9,476 nt of DNA, taken from the NCBI GenBank assembly GCA_025928215.1, contig JAICJW010000156.1:1-9476 (forward strand), in the 5' to 3' direction. A program made the position numbers and the translations under genes. The first letter of the stretch is position 1. Each line of letters starts with the position of its first letter. Shown here piece by piece: positions 6,146 to 9,476 of this stretch. This DNA is from Chloroflexia bacterium. GTDB lineage: Bacteria; Chloroflexota; Chloroflexia; Thermomicrobiales; JALYUS01. The notes under the pieces are model-generated. The model was given only the letters and a program-made list of their open reading frames with translations. It was not told where the DNA came from and ran no database searches.

Positions 6146-8457
6146 TGGCACAGATGATTTCGCGCCGACAGTTCATCGCGCGCGCGGGGACGCTGGCGGT
6201 CGCCTTCAGTCTCGCGCCGACATTGGCCCAAACCTTGCGGACCGAAGTGAGCGCGGCAGGCACAACCTCCGATATGGGCGTTGATTCATGGCTGGTAATC
6301 GGCCCCGATAACACCGTGACGATTTACAGCGGCAAGGTGGAACTTGGCACCGGGGTGCAAACCGCCCTGACACAGATCGTCGCCGAGGAGTTGTTCGTCA
6401 ACTTCGGCCAAATCCATTTCGTCCAGGGTGACACCGCTCAGACACCCGGGGATAAGGGATATACCGCCGGTAGCCAGACGATCCAGTCGGAGGGACTGAA
6501 ACTGCGCATCGCCGCCGCCACCGCGTTCCAGGCGCTGCTTACGCTCGCCTCCCAACAGATCGGCGTGCCGAACCAGGCGCTACGCGCGCAGGACGGCCAG
6601 ATCGGTATCGGGCATAATCTCAATCGTGCCCTCACCTACGCACAGTTGATCGGCCAGCAACAGATTCAGCTCACCTCCGACGCCAAGGTTGCCGTCAAGG
6701 CCCCCGCCGATTACACGGTCGTGGGCACGACGGTGCCGCGCGTGGACCTCCCCGACAAGTTCCTGGCGACGTTCACGTACATGCAGGATGTGCGGGTGGA
6801 CAACATGCTGCACGCGCGCGTCGTGCGCCCCGCCGGGCGGAACGCTAGCTTTGTCAGCTTGGATCAAACGAACGCACAGACCGTCCCCGGCTTCCTCAAG
6901 GTCGTACAGAAGGGCAACTTCGTCGGCGTCGTCGCCACGGACGAGTGGGCGGCGATCCAGGCGGCGAAGGCGCTGAAGGTGACGTGGCAGCAGGGTGCCC
7001 CACTGGCTGCCGAGGCGGACCTTCCCACGGCGCTCCAGGACCCCGCCAATATCTATCAGTCCGGCCCGACCGCCCCGATGGTGGGTGATGTTGATAAAGC
7101 ACTGGCCGGGGCGAGCACGACGCTGGAGGCGACTTATTTCGCGCCCTTCCAGATGCACGCAGCCATCGGGCCTTCGTGCGGCGTCGCGGACGTGCAGGCG
7201 GACAAGGCGACGGTCTGGTCCGGAACGCAGGGCGTCTATCCGCTGCAAGGGGCGATTGCTCAACTGCTTGGCCTGCCGACCGCCGCTGTCCACGTCATCT
7301 ACGTCGAGGCGGCGGGCTGCTACGGACACAATGGCGCGGACGATGCGGCGGCGGATGCCGCCCTGCTCTCGCAGGCGATGGGCAAGCCCGTCCGCGTGCA
7401 GTGGATGCGGCAGGACGAGCACGGCTGGGAGCCGCTCGGCCCGGCGATGCTCCACGCGATGCGCGGCGGGCTGGACGCCAAGGGCGGCATTGCCGCCTGG
7501 GATCACACCGTCTGGACGCCGGTCCACTCGACCCGCCCGGGTGGCGCGGCGGGGAATCTCCTCGCCGGACAGGAGACCGGCTCCCTGCCGCCCGCGCTCG
7601 GCTCGCCGGTGGGGAGTGGCACGCGCAACCAGCCCGTGAACTACGCATTCGCGAACAACCGCGTGACGGAAAACGCGGTCGCCAATTTTGCAATGACTAA
7701 AGGGGCGAACGGCAAGTTCACCACGACGGCACCGTTGACGTACACCTTCCTGCGTTCGTCGGCGCTACGCAGCCTCGGCGGCTTTTCCAACAGTTTCGCC
7801 AATGAGTCATTCATGGATGAACTGGCGGCCAAGGCGGGCGCCGATCCGTTCACCTTCCGCATGGGCTACCTGAGCGATCCGCGCGCCGTCGCGGTGATGC
7901 AGGCGATGGCGAAGCAGGCGGGTTTGACCAGGGACAAGCCCCCGGCGCAAGCTGGGATGCTGAGCGGGCGGGGCATCTCCTATCTCCAGTACGAGAATAC
8001 CCTGGCCTATGTCGCCGCCGCCGCCGAAGTGCAGGTGAATACCACCACCGGAGCGGTGCAGGTCACACGGGTCGTTGTCGCCCACGACTGCGGACAGATC
8101 ATCAACCCGGACGGGCTGAAGAATCAGATCGAGGGGAACGTCATCCAAGGGATTAGCCGGACGCTGAAGGAGCAGGTGGCGTACGACGCCAACGGGGTGA
8201 CGAGCGTCGTCTGGGCGCAAAACCAGTTCTTCCCCACGCCGCAGTATTCGATCCTCCACTTCACGGAGGTGCCCGCGGTCGAGGTCGTTCTCATAGATCA
8301 GCCAACGCAGCCGCCCTGGGGCGCGGGGGAACCTACCACCGAGGTAATCCCAGCGGCGATCGGCAACGCCATCTTCGATGCCGCCGGTATCCGCCTGCGC
8401 ACGCTGCCGCTCACGCCGGACCGCGTGCTTGCGGCGCTCGCGGCGAAGAAAAGTTAG
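6145..8457 (+). CDS. Tat-exported molybdopterin-binding subunit of a xanthine-dehydrogenase-family hydroxylase (NicB/IorB-like)
   Basis: This 770-residue catalytic subunit would hydroxylate an N-heterocycle or oxidise an aldehyde at a molybdenum-cytosine-dinucleotide cofactor. It starts with a twin-arginine signal, SRRQFI (6-11) then a hydrophobic stretch (about 14-27), so the folded enzyme likely acts outside the cytoplasmic membrane. Cofactor-region motifs are QMHAAIGPS (337-344), GCYGHNGADDAAADAAL (391-407), LRSSALRSLGGF (536-547), HDCGQIINPDG (648-657, after AEVQVN) and WGAGEP (725-730), in which Glu729 is the expected catalytic glutamate. The GCYGHNG form resembles nicotinate dehydrogenase subunit B rather than the GGGFGRR form of IorB. 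Unlike NicB of pseudomonads, which carries extra cytochrome c domains, it ends right after the molybdenum domain; no CxxCH is present. AAGGAG lies 8 bases before the ATG. Substrate is unknown. Confidence 0.93.
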   Translation: MAQMISRRQFIARAGTLAVAFSLAPTLAQTLRTEVSAAGTTSDMGVDSWLVIGPDNTVTIYSGKVELGTGVQTALTQIVAEELFVNFGQIHFVQGDTAQTPGDKGYTAGSQTIQSEGLKLRIAAATAFQALLTLASQQIGVPNQALRAQDGQIGIGHNLNRALTYAQLIGQQQIQLTSDAKVAVKAPADYTVVGTTVPRVDLPDKFLATFTYMQDVRVDNMLHARVVRPAGRNASFVSLDQTNAQTVPGFLKVVQKGNFVGVVATDEWAAIQAAKALKVTWQQGAPLAAEADLPTALQDPANIYQSGPTAPMVGDVDKALAGASTTLEATYFAPFQMHAAIGPSCGVADVQADKATVWSGTQGVYPLQGAIAQLLGLPTAAVHVIYVEAAGCYGHNGADDAAADAALLSQAMGKPVRVQWMRQDEHGWEPLGPAMLHAMRGGLDAKGGIAAWDHTVWTPVHSTRPGGAAGNLLAGQETGSLPPALGSPVGSGTRNQPVNYAFANNRVTENAVANFAMTKGANGKFTTTAPLTYTFLRSSALRSLGGFSNSFANESFMDELAAKAGADPFTFRMGYLSDPRAVAVMQAMAKQAGLTRDKPPAQAGMLSGRGISYLQYENTLAYVAAAAEVQVNTTTGAVQVTRVVVAHDCGQIINPDGLKNQIEGNVIQGISRTLKEQVAYDANGVTSVVWAQNQFFPTPQYSILHFTEVPAVEVVLIDQPTQPPWGAGEPTTEVIPAAIGNAIFDAAGIRLRTLPLTPDRVLAALAAKKS

Positions 8458-8502
8458 CGGGGCGGGAGACGAGGTTTCCGGACTCGTGGAGAAGAAGAGG
8501 CA

Positions 8503-8530
8503 GCGCGGGGAGGAGCCTCCCTCCCCGCGC
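8503..8530. terminator. Hairpin between convergent genes, probable two-way terminator
   Basis: A perfect 11-bp stem, GCGCGGGGAGG (8503-8513) with CCTCCCCGCGC (8520-8530), encloses a 6-base loop. No T-run follows on the plus strand; on the minus strand a pyrimidine-rich stretch (CTGCCTCTTCTTCTCC) follows. Its right arm touches the stop codon of the minus-strand glycosylase gene. Very stable and well placed, but not a textbook intrinsic terminator. Confidence 0.6.
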
Positions 8531-9168
8531 TACGCCTCATCCGCATCACCGATGGTCACAGTGCTGAGTGACCGCCAGAGATACCATGACGCGACTGAGC
8601 GGTAGGGACGCCAGCGGGCCGCGATCGCCTCCATTTCCGATGGCGACGCGGGAGCGGGCAGATTCCAATGGCGCTGCATCGCGCTTCGCAGGCCGAAATC
8701 GCCCGTCGAGAGGACATCCGGGCGACCGAGTGCGAAGATCAACGCCATCTCCGCCGTCCACCGCCCGACACCCTTGATCGGCAGGAGTGCCGCAATGACC
8801 GCCTCATCGTCCGCCGCCGCGAGCGCAGCGGGATCAATGCTACCGTCCGCGAACCGGGCGGCGCAATCCTTGAGGTAACTGACCTTGCGCCACGAGAGAC
8901 CGGCGGCCCGCAACTGCTCATCCGGCACGGCGAGCACGCCATCCGGCGTCATCGTGCCGTCCGGCATGAGCGCTCGCACCCGCGACAGGACGGCCGCCGC
9001 CGCGTGGACGGAGATTTGCTGCCCAACAATCGCCCGCGCGACTGATTCGAAGAGGTCCGGTTCAGGGACGAGGGTGCAGGGGCCATGCCGCGCGATCATC
9101 CGCGCGAGCGTTTCGTCCACGGCGGCGAGATGAGCGACGGCGGCGGCATGCGGGTCAGTGGCGGTCAC
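8530..9168 (-). CDS. DNA-3-methyladenine glycosylase, AlkA type (HhH-GPD superfamily)
   Basis: The 212-residue protein is a monofunctional base-excision glycosylase that removes alkylated purines from DNA. The helix-hairpin-helix is LPIKGVGRWTAEMAL (129-143). Trp137 follows Arg136 where bifunctional family members have the catalytic lysine, so lyase activity is not expected. STGDFGLRSAM (154-164) provides the catalytic Asp157. The segment VARAIVGQQIS (43-53) is typical of the family. It is shorter than E. coli AlkA (282 residues), lacking its N-terminal domain, as in many bacterial homologues. The start is GTG at 9168 with AGGAG (9175-9179) 6 bases upstream; no in-frame ATG lies before residue 24. 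It converges on the molybdenum hydroxylase operon and is divergent from the partial gene at the right edge. No Ada-type regulator gene is in the window. Confidence 0.92.
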   Translation of the reverse strand: MTATDPHAAAVAHLAAVDETLARMIARHGPCTLVPEPDLFESVARAIVGQQISVHAAAAVLSRVRALMPDGTMTPDGVLAVPDEQLRAAGLSWRKVSYLKDCAARFADGSIDPAALAAADDEAVIAALLPIKGVGRWTAEMALIFALGRPDVLSTGDFGLRSAMQRHWNLPAPASPSEMEAIAARWRPYRSVASWYLWRSLSTVTIGDADEA

Positions 9169-9188
9169 GATATACTCCTATGTATTGT

Positions 9189-9207
9189 CAGAAGCCAGAA
9201 ATCAGAA
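9189..9207. repeat. Three CAGAA repeats spaced every 7 bases
   Basis: CAGAA starts at 9189, 9196 and 9203. The run lies just upstream of the glycosylase ribosome site and directly next to the inverted repeat at 9208-9251. It may be a small direct-repeat binding site or chance. Confidence 0.35.
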
Positions 9208-9251
9208 GAGGGTGATGGATCCCCATTTTCTCGCGGCATCGTATCACCCTC
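9208..9251. repeat. Perfect 9-bp inverted repeat between divergent genes
   Basis: GAGGGTGAT (9208-9216) is matched exactly by ATCACCCTC (9243-9251), with 26 bases between. It lies 28 bases outside the glycosylase ribosome site and 38 bases before the -35 box of the rightward promoter. That is consistent with an operator for either gene, or with a hairpin in the glycosylase leader. The two arms are about 3.3 helical turns apart centre to centre, so they may face slightly different sides of the helix. Confidence 0.55.
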
Positions 9252-9289
9252 CGCATTGAAGCGGCGGCCCGGCGGCGGCGGGAATCTGC

Positions 9290-9318
9290 TTGACATCTCC
9301 CCCACTGGCTGCTATTCT
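9290..9318 (+). promoter_or_regulatory. Near-consensus sigma-70 promoter reading off the right edge
   Basis: TTGACA (9290-9295) is a perfect -35 box. TATTCT (9313-9318) is a good -10 box at a 17-base spacing. It is the strongest promoter in the window and should start transcription near 9325, about 140 bases before the possible start codon at 9464. Confidence 0.72.
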
Positions 9319-9463
9319 CCGATCATAGAAAGAAAATCTCTCTCATATAACGCGGCAGCTTTCCGCTCTGTGGAAAAGAGTGTCACGTACATTCGGGGCC
9401 TTTTCCTGCTACGGGGGCCTGCGTTGGCCGCTCCGTCGGCAGCGTCAGAGATGGGAAGGGTAG
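9319..9463 (+). other. Structured 5' leader of the right-edge gene
   Basis: The leader can form TTTCC/GGAAA around a 7-base loop (about 9360-9376) and, further on, mutually competing GC hairpins: GGCC-TGCGTT-GGCC (about 9416-9429) and GCCG-CTCCGT-CGGC (about 9427-9440). No known riboswitch consensus was recognised. The length and the competing stems are compatible with attenuation, but the stems are short. Confidence 0.3.
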
Positions 9464-9476
9464 ATGGCCCAACTGG
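9464..9476 (+). CDS. Possible start of the next gene (first four codons only)
   Basis: ATG at 9464 begins M-A-Q-L and is preceded by GGGAAGGG (9453-9460), only 3 bases away, which is close for a ribosome site. An ATG at 9451 in another frame has no such site. The strong promoter at 9290-9318 supports a gene here. Nothing can be said about the product. Confidence 0.35.

Noticed and set aside
6580..7527. 315-codon open frame on the minus strand
   Set aside because: Antisense to the molybdopterin subunit, Arg/His-rich composition and no recognisable domain.
9260..9283. GGC-rich triplet run as a repeat element
   Set aside because: Short low-complexity GC run, common in high-GC genomes, with no further structure.

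Overview
The window is about 9.5 kb of GC-rich bacterial DNA. Genes are close-packed, most have a clear purine-rich Shine-Dalgarno site (AGGAG-like), and third codon positions are strongly G/C. Nothing in it is taxon-specific. Gene content (molybdenum hydroxylase, M20 amidohydrolase, short AlkA-type glycosylase, MsrA) would fit a high-GC soil or environmental bacterium, for example in Chloroflexota or a similar phylum, but that is a guess. I see no tRNA, rRNA, CRISPR array, insertion sequence or phage gene.

Layout, left to right. (1) Positions 1-680, minus strand: the N-terminal part of a zinc-ribbon plus metallo-beta-lactamase-fold protein that runs off the left edge. It is divergent from a nitroreductase-family gene (812-1354, plus). 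(2) Positions 1445-1678, minus: a short PaaI-type hotdog thioesterase that stops about halfway through the fold, so probably a remnant. A spacer of visibly lower GC follows. (3) A good sigma-70-type promoter (1896-1924) serves an unusual M20 family amidohydrolase/peptidase (1965-3563), followed by msrA (3688-4179) and a clear hairpin-plus-T-tract terminator (4209-4234). (4) Positions 4295-5197: an alpha/beta hydrolase of the proline iminopeptidase (S33) type. (5) A 426-base gene-free stretch contains a plausible promoter far upstream of a two-gene operon, overlapping by one base: a [2Fe-2S] subunit (5624-6145) and a Tat-exported molybdopterin subunit (6145-8457) of a nicotinate dehydrogenase/isoquinoline oxidoreductase-like hydroxylase. 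(6) A perfect 11-bp hairpin lies between this operon and a convergent AlkA-type DNA glycosylase (8530-9168, minus). (7) The right edge has a perfect 9-bp inverted repeat, heptad-spaced CAGAA repeats, a near-consensus promoter (TTGACA-17-TATTCT), a leader of about 140 bases and the first four codons of a possible next gene.

Most genes look like independent accessory-metabolism or stress-repair units rather than one pathway. MsrA (methionine sulfoxide reduction), the nitroreductase and the DNA glycosylase share a loose theme of oxidative or alkylation damage, but they are in separate transcription units. The one clear multi-protein complex is the molybdenum hydroxylase. It lacks a local FAD subunit and has no cytochrome c domain or neighbour, so its electron acceptor is an open question. 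I did not find convincing evidence of a wholly new system. The best candidates for follow-up are the altered metal-site motifs in the M20 and metallo-beta-lactamase-fold proteins, the acceptor-less hydroxylase, and the inverted repeat between the divergent genes at the right edge.
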